This document shows, piece by piece, positions 1 through 11,959 of a stretch of DNA of 64,000 nt (positions within the stretch are counted from its first letter, which is position 1; every line of letters starts with the position of its first letter). Both the position numbers and the translations under genes were made by a program. Source of the stretch: Scatophagus argus (lineage: Eukaryota; Chordata; Actinopteri; Scatophagidae). Location: NCBI RefSeq assembly GCF_020382885.2, contig NC_058514.1, forward strand, positions 12,572,249-12,636,248. The letters are read 5' to 3'. The notes beneath the pieces are model-generated. The model was not told where the DNA came from, searched no databases, and worked only from the letters and a program-made list of their open reading frames with translations.

Positions 1-2512
1 GCTTTGGGCAGAAATTGAGTAGTTGCCAAAGGGTAGATGCAAACGTGCCATTCCACAGTTTGTATGAGAAGTATCCAGTAGTACCTCATGTGAAGAACCA
101 TCTATTCTCAAAGTTGAGACGCAAGGTTTAGGTGAAACCAGTTGTTTTCTCTCTCTGGTACTGGGCAAAGCTGGGCAACTTAATGTTCTGATTCTAACAT
201 ACTCACTCCAAAAAGTTGAGTCTTCCTCCTTGTTGTGCATCTGAAATAATGTTGCTGACTCCTCCTTGTAAGATCACAGACTTGATGATGACAGACAAGT
301 AACCTGCGAGCATTATTCCAATCTAGAAGATAAAATAAGACATCTTTTTCTTTGGTTACCACACCCACCTCAGTTTTGATCCAAATGTTGGATCTGATAC
401 ACTGATATTCTGATATACCAGGTTCTTGCACTCATGCTATCATACATATTGATTCTATGTAATGGACATTGTATTATATCTAAATATGGTTGTAATTTGG
501 ATGCAGTTTTGCAAACATGAAGTGACACTTCATATTTTCTCTGTCAGTGGTGAGACTTCTCTTTCTTTTCCCTTTGGCTGGCTACATTTCTGTGTATTTT
601 CCCATACAGCAGCTTACCTGGAACACATCGGTCCACACCACAGCCTTCAGTCCACCCTGTAACAATGTAGACCAACAATGGATGTTTTTCTTTCTTTTCT
701 TTTTCTGTACCCACAGTGCACACCAGTTTCCCTCTGTGGTAATCAAGCCAATCAACAAAAACATTCACATTCTGCTATTTGTACTTGCTTTCAAAGACCA
801 GTATTGTTGAACCAGTGCCTCATAAGAGAGTTTAATTTAAAAAAAAAAATACTTTTTGCATTCTTGCTTTGAATGGGCCTTTTTCTATTTAACTTTTTCT
901 TTTAAGCTGTATTATATTTGTACTAACCAGTGTGCAGTAAAGTGTACACACAGCGCCTGTTGAAATAATTCCACCCCACAGATCTATGTCAGTGACTAGA
1001 GAGAGAGAGAGAGCAGGGTATCACACAGCAGTCACTCAATCATGCAAAACCAGTCAGCTTTGAGTAGTCTCTTGTAGGAATTTGAAGTGAACAGACTGAT
1101 CTCTGTGGACTGAAATACCTTGGCTCAAAGCAAGCGCAGGGCCATAAATGACGATTCCAGTGAAGAGCACCTGACAGACAGAGTGAAGCAATACAGACAG
1201 GAATGACCCTCAGGTATCAGATTTGCTTGTTTTGTCCTCACAGATCAAAGTCTTGTCATTTTGTGTTGTCCAGCTTCTGACTCACCGTCTGAACAATGAA
1301 GAACACAGTTCCCAGCAGACGTGTTGCCCTGTTGAAACGCAGCTCCAGATACTTGGCAGAGACGTGACGGAGGCATAACATTTTATTTCAGACAGGCATA
1401 TTGTGCGATAGTAGCCAGTGAACAAACTCAAAATGACACTGTTACTCATTGCTTTTTTACTGCCCAGTCAACTGTCAAAAAGTAATCTATGACCCAACTT
1501 GGTTTGGATCAGGGCCAAGTCACCCTCGGGACTTTGCTATTTGCTATTTCAATGGCACTTTTATCAACTGTTAGAGTGTAACAGCAATCTTGTAGCTCCA
1601 CAATAACACAACCGTAAACTGAAAAACATGTCAGTTTCACTGGCATTCTCTAAGTAAGTCAGTCATCTTACACCTTGTGATTACTGTGCAATAGCTTACT
1701 ATCCAAACATCTGAGAACAGAGCCATACTCACCTCATAAGTGCTGGTGATGGCCAGCCTGTAAAAGACTGGGAGAAAGATCTCAGATACGACCACTGTCG
1801 ACAATACATAGGGGAGACTGAAAAATACAAAGATGGCTCCAAAGCAGTACACCTATGAAGCAGGGGTGTTTACAATTAGTAAATTTCTTGCTGCAGTGCA
1901 GGTTGAAGACTGGTGTGGAAAGTAAAACATTCTAAAAACCTTACACTAATAGGCTTTAATCTGACTTTAAATGCTACAAATTCCAAATGCTACAGTCTCA
2001 AAAGTAAACATGAACCTGTTTGCTGAACAACTACAGGAAAAAGAAGTATGTATTACCTGAGATATTATTTGAATTAATCAGATAAAAAAATATTTTTTTA
2101 AAATCTAAAAAAATGTATTTCTGAGTTTTGTAGGATGACTCTGCGTTAAGGAGCACATAACCTTCAAGACATCCATCAGTCTTTGTTTCAAAAGATCTTT
2201 CGTTGTCTTCTCGTTAAAAATAATTTATAATTATCGGATTTTATATATATTTGATCCTTACTGTATAATCATACTCACGTCGGCTGGGTTGGACAGCACC
2301 GTGATGGATGACATGAAGCTGGCAGTCAGGGACATGGAGACGGGCAGGGCCGTCAGCCTCCGGCCCCCTGTCAGGAAGTCCCTGGAGCTTTCTTTACCCC
2401 TGCTGGCCCAGGCATAGTAGACCCCGATGGTAGCAGACACCACCAGCATGAGAGCAAACACCACATAGTCTGCTGCCACCAAAGAGCCGGCTTTCAGAGA
2501 GTCCCCTGACAT
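1..2512 (-). CDS. slc5a8: Sodium-coupled monocarboxylate transporter, slc5a8-like, copy A (5' part; 3' end outside the window)
   Basis: Seven coding exons are visible on the minus strand: 2512-2279, 1852-1733, 1351-1286, 1170-1119, 995-928, 656-618 and 322-207 (695 nt, about 231 aa). All have GT-AG borders and consistent phase. The protein starts MSGDSL and carries the SLC5 signatures [20 protein letters not shown] (first membrane helix), [49 protein letters not shown]-like helix 3, and [13 protein letters not shown]. The family moves lactate, pyruvate, short-chain fatty acids and nicotinate with Na+ across the plasma membrane; transport is inferred from family membership. Exon 8 onward lies beyond base 1, and bases 1-206 read as intron. 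Exon lengths 1-7 equal those of the neighbouring copy B, so this is a tandem duplicate. No stop or frameshift is seen. SLC5A12 is the alternative assignment, but the utp20-arl1 neighbourhood favours SLC5A8. The start codon has AAA at -3 to -1. Confidence 0.9.
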
Positions 2513-2613
2513 TTTAGTGTGAGTCAGACCAAAGGTAGAAATAAAAGTGTTCAGTGTGCAGCTTCGCGCTCAGAATGAAAAACCGGCCTTATACCCTGGT
2601 ATAGGTGCATGCT

Positions 2614-2730
2614 CGATTCTGATTCGCTGCAGGGTGCTGATTAATTATTGTTATAGCATGCAGTATAGCTGCATGAATGCTAAATTCTGATTGGCTGCGG
2701 CGGCGTCAATTAATGAACAACCACCACGTG
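2614..2730 (-). promoter_or_regulatory. Candidate promoter of transporter copy A: two similar units plus E-box
   Basis: Two related units of about 35 bases occur at 2616-2650 and 2684-2716. Both begin ATTCTGATT(C/G)GCTGC and end near ATTAAT. The second contains an intact GATTGG, an inverted CCAAT box. They are followed by CACGTG at 2725-2730 within an imperfect palindrome. The distance is 100-220 bases upstream of the copy A start codon. The promoter role is inferred from position and motifs only. Confidence 0.35.
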
Positions 2731-3534
2731 GTTCCAGTGAAACTGTCTATTTGCGCGTTTAAAATAAATACGCTGGCTTCGGCCACCTCGTCATTAGGAA
2801 TAAAAGACATCCAAAAATAATCTGAATATGACCACGGAGTGTAGTCCTTTAGTGCCCCGTCCTCACCACTGGGTGGCGACTGGAGCACACAAGCTGCAGG
2901 CAACCTAAATCCCTGACCTTTGTAGACTCGTTGCCTAGACACATTATTTATGTTCGTGTCTCAGTGGAGTACCTGGACATAAAGTGCAGTCACATTTGAA
3001 ACTAATTAACTAAAAGCTAACAATAAGTTCAGCCTAGGACTGTCACAATATCAGACGTTCACTACACTGCCACAGTGGCAATACAAATTCATCATTAGGA
3101 TATTGTCATGTCTATAGAAAATCTGATTGAAATAATTATATCAGTCAAATGAATTTTAAGATCATAGTTAAACTCAAACACATCCCTCAGTCCTCAGACC
3201 TTTGAGGAATTTTAAAAAAGGATCTAATAGACATATTTTCTCTGGCTATATTATAATGATTTATTTCTCAGAGCAGGCTGTTTGACAAGTGTGCAGGGTT
3301 TCAGTTTTAAAAAGAATGTTTGATCAGGAGAGTAAATGTTTTCATAGGGTGATTCACAGAAATCCACATGGCCTGTGACTGACCAGTCACAAAAACAAAC
3401 AAACATAAACAGTAAACACAGGTTCAGATATCTTGAATGGCTTATTATGTGATGCAGAACAGAATAAATCTATCTAACCATCCATTAAGTATGTTTAAAA
3501 TGTACAGTGAAGGGTGGACGAGGTGTCAGCTTAT

Positions 3535-3695
3535 CACAGAGCTGATGCATGACGACACACAAACATTCACACTCGCGTTCGACTGTTTAAATGAACTGGA
3601 GCTGCACTGGACTGTGGGAGGAGACACACGGTCAACATTCGCACAGGAAGGCCCCAGTTGGAAGATGGATTTGAACCTGGGACTTTTATAGTCAG
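3535..3695 (-). repeat. Degraded teleost SINE-like interspersed repeat
   Basis: Read on the minus strand, it keeps a tRNA-type B-box-like stretch (around 3668-3685, TTTGAACCTGGGA on plus), then a GGCCTT/ctgtgtg-type segment and a TCCCACAGTCC-type segment (around 3608-3622). These are in the order found in a very common fish repeat with a tRNA-like head. It is too diverged to name a family. Confidence 0.5.
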
Positions 3696-3735
3696 TGCCT
3701 GACTAAAATGTTGCACAAATTCATTTTCAAACTCA

Positions 3736-3741
3736 TTTATT
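3736..3741 (-). promoter_or_regulatory. Poly(A) signal of transporter copy B
   Basis: AATAAA on the minus strand, 55 bases past the stop codon of copy B, with nothing closer. It gives a short 3' UTR. Confidence 0.55.
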
Positions 3742-3796
3742 AGTGATAACTATTAACACATAGCCCAGAAATTATACAATAGACATCAGTTACATT

Positions 3797-6700
3797 TCAC
3801 GTGGGAACGCCACTTTTTGATAAGTCCAGCTCAACGTCACGGAAAGCAGGATTAGTGCTGCCGAACTTCTTCTCTCTGTCCTTTGTCAGGTCAAGCTTTC
3901 CTGTTCGTCTCATGACCTCAAAAGTGAAGAGCACAAAGCACAAAGGTCAGCAGCTGCTATTAGTCCGCTGACACCTTTTCACTGCTGCAGCACTTACTCT
4001 GTCTTTGAAAAACTTGACTAGGTGATAAAGAGTTGTGTCTTCTTTCTTTAATGTAAGACCTGATTGTACCTTCAGCTTCCAGCCTCCTGAAATATACATC
4101 GAAAGCACAATAGTGGACATCAACAACCTTAAAGCTCATTACAAAACCGTAGGACTACGAGATCTGATTTTTATGACATATAAGCCCTTTAGTCACACTT
4201 CTGTCAATTATGCCACCGAATATTTATTATTTACCTGTAAACAGACTGACTAATAGTCCCACACTGATAGCTGTTATGGTTCCAATAGGACTGAAGTAAA
4301 GGTAGGACAGAGAGTACCAGTTATCCACGAGCAGAGGCCTGGAGAAGGACAGTAGTACATGTTCAGAAAAATAGCACCCGAGAAGTTTTTCACAAACAGA
4401 CAAACCTGACAACCTGCATGATCAACATATTTAAATCCCACCTCATGAATGTTCTCTTAGATCAGATCCTCCAGCAGTGATTTAAATAAGCAAGACAGTA
4501 CTATTCAGGGCAGTAATAGAACATCTGTAATATTCAGACCTATACTAAATATTTGTAATGTCTTGTTACAAGTTTTCCTTAAACTCAATAGAGGGACAAA
4601 GTCCCTCCCCTTGCAGTATCTGCCATGAGACCTTAATTTGAAAAAAATATGTTTGATAGTTAATGACGCGAGACAAATCATTTCTTGAATTGTGTCATGA
4701 ATTACGCATAAGATGACTGTCAATTTAAAGAAAATTTATCAAACCAATAATCAGTTACACACTTACTTGCCATCAATGCTGAGTTCTGTGGCTGTGGAGA
4801 AGGGGGTTATCTGCGTTGGCGGGACAGTGGCGGTCCAGTTGAGGCCATCTGCGGCGGTGAAGTTACAGCCCTCAGTGGTCAGTGACAGAGGTCGGGTCAA
4901 TGCGGGAGGCGGTGGGTATATCTGGGCTCCGATACCCACCCACAGAGATACCACCAACCCTGACACAAGGCCAGACAAAGCTCCCTAGAAGACATTTTTT
5001 CCGCTGAAAATGCTGAACCCTCCTTTTGAGAGGAGCACGTATACACAGTGTATAGAAGTTTGAAAGGGTTGATGGGTCAGCGAGAAAGCGCCGTGATGTA
5101 TAATTTGGTGAATTGTGCTACTAATCCATACAAGACAAAATACAATTATATAAATAAATATACATAAATATACAAATATCACTTTTTAATATTAGCATGG
5201 GTTACAGGAATAAGCAAAAAAACTACAGTTAAATGAGGAAAGGACTTACTTTGGAGTTGGCAAAAGGACAGAGAATACCCATTAGAAACAGGCCAAGTAA
5301 AGGACCTCCAATGACCCCAAATATACTGATGGCTGCCTGCACAAAGAGGCACAAGTCACTGAAGTTGCAGGGGTGTCTCCTGCTAATTATTTACATTCTT
5401 TTATATCTTTGTCTTTGTTTAACCATAAACTGTAGAGCTTATACAATAACACATTCTCTCTACCTGCAAGATCCCTCCCATGAGTGAAGCCAGTCCAGCC
5501 ATTCCAATACATAAAACTCCATATACGAGAGCTGCAAACAATATTGATGAAGAATGTGAGGTTCTCATTTTTAATTAACATCTAATGGTGTAAGTGTTCA
5601 ACAAAACAAGTCATTCAGCTGCATCAGCATGAGGACAAACCACTCACTCAGTCCTTTGGACGTCCAGGACAAGTGTTTCTCAGACATGTTGGTGTGTGGT
5701 TTGATCAGATCTTCCACTGTCACAGCAGCCAATGCATTGATGCTGGAAGACACTGTGCTGGGGTTCAAATGACAAACAAAATTGCACCCACTTCAATCAT
5801 AGAAGAACCACCATACAAATACATCTTTTGTTTTCAGTCTCACTTTGTAGTTCTGAACATATGCTCATATGCTGATCAAAGAAAACATAAGACAGATCTA
5901 ACCTATACGTTTATTTTTCTATACATAAAATCTGCTACAAACAGTGGTAAACAAAGCGCAGTGAACCTTTGGTATTCTCAGTGTGTGAGGTGGACCTGTT
6001 GAGTGAAATAACTTAAATATTAAGTACTGTATTAACCTTAGAGATCCACTATAGGCAGCTGCAACAAACAGTCCAGGAAGGCCAGGATATTCTCCCAAGA
6101 TGTCCATCACCAAATATGGCATCAGCTAGAGGAGAAGGTTGACACTGGATTAACATATGTGAACTTAGGTCTTATAGAGAGTCGGTGGGTGGATGCTGAC
6201 TGGGAACAGAAAATGAATTTCCAGTCAAGTTCTCATCTCAGCAGGACCATCTTGGTACCTCACACACAAAAAGAAACACATTGTTTACATGTTTCAACCC
6301 CAGAACAATGTGTGTGTGTGTGTGTGTTGTATCAAGGCATGGATCACCATAACTCTCAGCCATGCTATGCCTCCCTTCATCATACCTGATCAGGAGCAGA
6401 AACCAGACCAGCGGTCCATGGGTCACAGTTCTTATAGACTGAGTAGAGACACATTCCTGCAAACACTGAGCACAGCAAGATGGACCAAAGACCTAACAGG
6501 TTGATGTACAGAGATCTGGAAAAGGAAGAAACACAGACAAAAACATGTGAAATCATTGAAAAAAAAAATAGAAAATACAAATATACCAACAAACAATCAA
6601 AGGAGCCAGTATATAAGTTTTATAGTCTGTCAGGACTCACAGTTTGGCATGAATGATGCTCTTGCAGGAGATGTATCTCTGAACCTGGGCTTGGTTGATC

Positions 6701-9700
6701 CCATAGATACTGGCCCAGACAAACGTCCCTCCTAAGGTTACGGTCCAAAAAGTGTGTCTCTTCAGAGGGCTTGTGTCAAAGCTAACGAAACAGAAATACA
6801 AGGCACTTTAGTAAAAAATGGGAAAGTTTGCAAGTCTGGCTAGATGTGATTCATCTGTTCATCCTAGTTCAGGAACTTGGTCCTCCAGACAAAACGTTTC
6901 TTTCAAAAAAACCTGAAGGTGAGGCTTAGAGGCTCACTGAAACCAATACTGATGCATTTAGGAGGCCCATACAAACTGTTCAAAAAGAGACGGATGTAAC
7001 AAAGAATTAGTTAAGCACTATAAACACAGCATCCTGTTTCTCACAGCTCAAAAAGAAAACATACTGTACTTTCACAGAACACTGTGCACTATGGTGTGTC
7101 AACATTGTACATATCCAGTCCAATAATATGCCCATTGCATTGCAATAACTCTGTGAATATTTTCATCACAAAAATGTGCTGCTCCCTTACAACTTGTGCT
7201 GGGAGTTAATGTACGGTACTCCCACCATTAAACAAACTATTTGACTGTGACGCATACTCACTCCCAAATGTTGAGTCTCCCTCCCCGTTGCGAATCTGAA
7301 AGGATGGGGAAGACTCCACCTTGCAAGCCCACACACCTGATGATGACAGACAGGAAGCCCGCAAGCATGACACCAAGCTAGAGGGGAAAATGTTGATATT
7401 TTTAGATTTCTTACCAAATTACTTCTGCTTACGGCACCTGTTATGGTTCTAATTTTACCAGTTTGTTGCACTTGAAGTATTGTATGCAAATCACCTGCTA
7501 AGTATACTGTAATCTAAAAATATTGCTGTTCTCAAAGAAATGTGGTTCATATGCAAGAATTTTCCATTTTTTTGTATCAGTGGAGAGCAGTCGGAGAACT
7601 CTTTATTGCCATGGTGGTATATAGCTGTTGTGCATGAAGCATTGTTGAACATTATTGTCACAGGCAACCACAAAAAAGGTTTGACACATGCATGGTAATC
7701 CCTGGCTTGACCAGTCAGGTGAGCTCACAAATCTGATGAATTAGTGCCAGCTGTACCTACCTGAAACACGTCAGTCCACACCACCGCCTTCAGACCACCC
7801 TGGAACAATGTCAAACAGATGTTATGTCTGCTGTACAGTCAAATGCAGGGAAAAAGAATATTAATTCAGAGGGAAAACACACAGTGATTGTTAATACCTA
7901 ACACAAACAATCAAGAACCTTTAAAAGAAACATTTCAAGAAACATTTCAAGAACCAAGCTGAGCAGATTTTGTTACGTACCATTGTGCAGTAAAAGGTAC
8001 AGACCACGCCCGTGGAAATGACTGCACCCCACAGATTCATACCAGTTACTGCAAACAGAGAGTGGCTTTCAGACATACTCAACTGAGCACAACCAAGCAG
8101 CTTTAAGGGCCCTTGTGTGGGAATGTGGGAATGAATCTAACTGTTGTGGACTGAAGACAAGATACCTTGGTTTAAAGCCAAAGCTGGGGCATAAATAACA
8201 ATTCCAGTGTAGAGGATCTGTGACAAACAGAAATAATTCAGACACAAATGGCTCTCAGGTATCAGATTTGCTTGTTCTGCCCTCAGAAGTCAAAGCCCTG
8301 TTATTATGTGTTAACTGGCTTCTGACTCACCGTCTGAACAACGAAGAGCACAGTTCCCAGCAGACGTGTTGCCCTGTTGAAACGCAGCTCCAGATACTTG
8401 GCAGAGGCGGAATACAGGCAAAAAAACAGAAGGTCAGTATCAGGTGACGTGAAAATTCAAAAAGTTATCATAATTTATAACAAATGAGCCACTGGCCTTG
8501 AAATTTACATGAATGCAATTACTCATTTCATCCACACATTGCCAGAAATTCCAATAAAGTGTTACAGTAATCAGTCAAAAACAAACTTTGTCCCATGCAA
8601 CATTTCACTGTACAGTGAAAGAAAAAAAACAGCAGCAGAGCTTCCACTGAGATACCAACTGATATTGTAATAGATTGAACAAAAAGGTAAACTTAAAGAC
8701 CTCATGCCATTATCACAATATGATACACCCACTGCCATGCGGTAACCTCGTCAACTCTCTTGTTTTTTAATAGTGCATACAGAAGGCATTGTGTTGTATC
8801 TAAACCGACTTCTTCCCTTGGAGCACATCCCAGTAGTTTAAACTACACAACAGCCTGCAGTCCTGCACACCCTTCACCAACAACGTCTGCTGATGCAGAT
8901 CCACTGATAAACTTTCTAATTCCAGTGTTCTCTCTTGGTTTGTGGAAGACCCAATAGGAAGTTTGTTGTTTTTCACTTTTAAAGGGAAAAAAAAGCAATT
9001 TTATGTCATTTTATACCATATCTGTTTACCAAAAGTTGGAAAAGCTAGAGCAGATAATAAATGAAGTGTCATTTTAATCATTTTTAGCCACACCAACCTT
9101 TTTATTTGCATGCTGAGACAATGGTTTCTCCAGTTGAACGGAATGTTTCATATACTTCATGGCTTTGGGAATAGAGCAGATTATAACAACCATGCAAGCT
9201 CAAATGTAAAAACCAAACTTCACTCACCTCATACGTGCTGGTGATAGCCAGTCTGTAAAAGACTGGGAGAAAGACCTCAGATGTGATCACCATCGTCATT
9301 ACATAGGAGAGACCATAAAATCCAATGCTGGCTCCGTAACGATACACCTACACAGGAATAACATGAATCAGTAATGTTTTCTTTAAGTTATCTAAAGAAC
9401 ACTGAAAATTTTCCTATTTTCTTCTATGAACAATTTGCAGTTTTGTGTTCTATAAATTAATCATGTAGAAATGCATTGCTGTGGTGAATATCTCTGCATT
9501 ACATCTCAAGTTTATGACGCATCCATGTCTCACTGTCTCTGTCTTTATGGCTCTGATTCACTTGAAAAATGATGTTAACTGCATTGGGATAGCGATGCAC
9601 CTCATCCCACTAAAGAAATGTTCTTGTATGAAATGACACCAAATAGCTTTTCAGGTGACATGGTTTTCGAGTTTATTGCTTGGTAATGTGGTGTAGCCTT

Positions 9701-9936
9701 ACCTCAGCTGGGTTGGACAGCACTGTGATGGCTGACATGAAACTGGCGGTCAGCGACAGGGAGACGGGCACGGCTGTCAGTTTTCGCCCTCCCATTAGGA
9801 AGTCCCCCGAGCTTCTGTGTCCCCTGTCAGCCCAGGCGTAGTAGACCCCAACTGCAGCCGACACCACCAGCATGAGAGCAAACACCACATAGTCTGCTGC
9901 CACAAAGGAGTCAGCTACCAGAGAGTCCCCTGACAT
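3797..9936 (-). CDS. slc5a8: Sodium-coupled monocarboxylate transporter, slc5a8-like, copy B (complete)
   Basis: Sixteen exons, 5' to 3': 9936-9703, 9347-9228, 8396-8331, 8217-8166, 8048-7981, 7799-7761, 7377-7262, 6781-6641, 6515-6386, 6125-6037, 5757-5648, 5531-5464, 5336-5250, 4984-4767, 4338-4235 and 3900-3797. They sum to 1746 nt, in frame, 581 aa (human SLC5A8 is about 610). Hallmarks in order: MSGDSL N-terminus, [140 protein letters not shown], and [12 protein letters not shown] before the last helix. The product is a multi-pass Na+/monocarboxylate symporter of the plasma membrane (family knowledge). The cytoplasmic tail is short, ends -SGVPT, and keeps NPAF. The exon 16 acceptor was chosen because it alone keeps the frame. 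Exon 10 uses a weak donor, GTTAAT. Copy A lies 1.2 kb downstream in the same direction. Confidence 0.93.
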
Positions 9937-10065
9937 TTTTGTTCAAGTCAGACCAAAGCAAAGAAAGACATTCAAAGTGTCCAATGTGTCCTATTTGAAT
10001 GAACAGAAGTCCTCATACATCACCTTCTTACTCAAAACTGAGCAGGACCACAGACCGAAACCTTT

Positions 10066-10067
<2 letters not shown>

Positions 10068-10156
<89 letters not shown>

Positions 10157-10157
10157 G
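10068..10157 (+). repeat. Compound microsatellite (TG)n-(GA)n
   Basis: About 34 TG units (10068-10135) run straight into about 11 GA units (to 10157). The block begins only 132 bases upstream of the copy B start codon, inside its 5' flank. Open frames of Cys-Val or His-Thr across it are repeat artefacts. Confidence 0.97.
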
Positions 10158-11717
10158 CATTCCAGGAAGGTACATGTGAAGTCAACAGGCAAGGAGAGTG
10201 AGCTGTTCACCTGGCCACAAGTTAAAACCTATCATCACTCCAGACTCCAAATCCTCTCTCTCTCTATCGATACAATGACTCATCTCACAAAAGGAAAAAC
10301 TCATTTCTACAAGGAATCCTTGAGACATTTAACATATTCTATATGTTTTGTCCTGAAGTTGGGATATTATCCAAAAGAAGGACTTTGCAACATGCCATGC
10401 ATTACAGTGATCGCTTCAATCTATATTATCCAAATCTAATCTATGGTTAAATTAAAATGCTGCACATTGCTAACTTTTGTTAATCACCTTTACCCCCCGT
10501 GAATGAAAACCAGATGTAACTGACTGTAGGAAAAGGATGTATCTTCTTCAAATATTACTACTTCACTAAAAGCAGTAATGAGGGAACACTTGAAGTGAAT
10601 TAAGGGGTCATATATTCAGTAAGGAACTGGACTGTAGGTGATACCCTACGGTTGTTATTATTTCAATTTATTTGTATCTCTTTTTGTACATATTTTCAGT
10701 TGTTCCCTCCTACAATCACTCCCATTTTAATTTCATCCATATTTGTGACACCACTCTATAACCACAGTTATGAAGCCCTCTTTTAAGTATATCACATCTT
10801 CATGGCATCCACACTTCTTATACTAATTATATTTTACACTTATTACTTATCAAAAATGTATTCAGATGAAGCACTGAAATAAAAAATGAAAGCAAAGTTG
10901 TTGTTACTCTTTCTGAGGAAAGACATGTTCTCTACATTCTGTTTTTGAACAGTACTCCCTGTACAGAATGTTATTCATTGCTACTGACGTTTGTAGTACA
11001 CACCGATAAGGAACAAACCCCTGAAATTTGTACAATCTAGCCACACTTAAGTAAACTGTATTTTTATGAATTATTTAGTGAATGGGTGCTTTTTCTGCAG
11101 ACCTGAGGTGTTTTAACCCTTTTGAACCTATTGATACCTTTTGTTTGGTCAAACTGAACTGGGACACACAGTACTCCACATTTTTAAAGAAAAGTAAATA
11201 GATCACACACTTTTTCATCTCAATATCAACTATTAATTTATCGACACCTGTGCTTTTTGTGCCATGTCATGCCAAAGTATTTTCTGTAAAGAGGATGGAA
11301 GATGGTTCAATTCCATGTAAGCATGAAAATTAGCCAACATGCTTAGCCAGCAATGCTAGCGTCCTGGAGGAGCTAAATGCAATATGGCCATCATCAGTTA
11401 ATGTCACTTGTTAAACACACTGATATGCTGTATGCTCAATAGCTGCAAAATTTATTAGCCACTCGTTCCATCATGAGCATGCGCAGCTAATGGCTTGTGA
11501 GAAATGTGCAATTATGTTAGAATAAATAATTTTTTAACTGTGTCAGAGTGTATACCCATTAGCTCTTAAATGCTCGTAATAACTAGCTAATATTTTCTTT
11601 ATAAGCTGGTGACATACTGTGAGGAAAAGCATTTTTGGTCTATTTTATTTTTTATTTTATTTAAGCATTTTAAATAAATATTAACAAAGTTGGAAACCCG
11701 GAGGCTGGAAACCGCTA

Positions 11718-11959
11718 ACGAAGGCGGAAGTGAGGGCAGGATTTCTCTCTCTTCTTCTTCTTCGCTTGTCTTCGCCAGCCACGCGGAGTAAAAATTTCCC
11801 ACAATGCCTTGTACAGCATGGCTGCGCCCTGAAGTCGGCGTGTGTATAAACAGTTGTAGCCAGTCGATAGATTGTAGAAATTGTAGTTTTCATGAATCAT
11901 TTAAATCGCACGACGACCTCTGGAATACAGTTAATCTCTTTTGAAACAACAAGGCAAAG
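11718..11959 (+). promoter_or_regulatory. utp20 proximal promoter and 5' leader
   Basis: The region has a GCGGAAGTG ETS/GABP-type site (about 11724-11732), a pyrimidine run (about 11744-11774), and TTTCCCACAATGCCTTG (about 11795-11811), which resembles the ZNF143/SBS element TTCCCAGAATGC. No TATA box is seen. ETS and ZNF143 sites are usual in housekeeping promoters, which suits a ribosome-biogenesis gene. The transcription start is not determined, so some of this may be leader. Confidence 0.45.
11804..11944 (+). other. Possible upstream ORF of utp20 (46 codons)
   Basis: An ATG at 11804 opens a 46-codon frame ending at TGA 11942-11944, 15 bases before the utp20 ATG. A second, 4-codon ORF lies inside it in another frame (11818-11832). 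The peptide is Cys-rich and unlike anything I know. It matters only if transcription starts upstream of 11804, which the sequence cannot show. Confidence 0.2.

Larger units (their letters stand above)
2513..3735. other. Intergenic: upstream region of transporter copy A and spacer to copy B
   Basis: No coding exon is seen. The first 250 bases hold a two-unit CCAAT-type repeat (2616-2716) and an E-box CACGTG at 2725-2730, which form the likely promoter of copy A on the minus strand. A degraded SINE-like repeat lies at about 3535-3695. The rest is AT-rich with nothing recognised. Confidence 0.6.
9937..11959. other. Intergenic between divergent transporter copy B and utp20
   Basis: Head-to-head spacer of 2023 bases. 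It holds a long (TG)n(GA)n tract close to the transporter and the utp20 proximal promoter at the right end. The stretch from 10160 to about 11690 shows no exon or recognisable repeat family. Confidence 0.7.

Noticed and set aside
1-2512. Copy A as a transporter pseudogene
   Set aside because: All seven visible exons are in frame with intact splice sites; it is truncated only by the window edge.
9977-10210. Open frames of repeated Cys-Val and His-Thr on both strands
   Set aside because: They are translations of the (TG)n microsatellite with no exon features.
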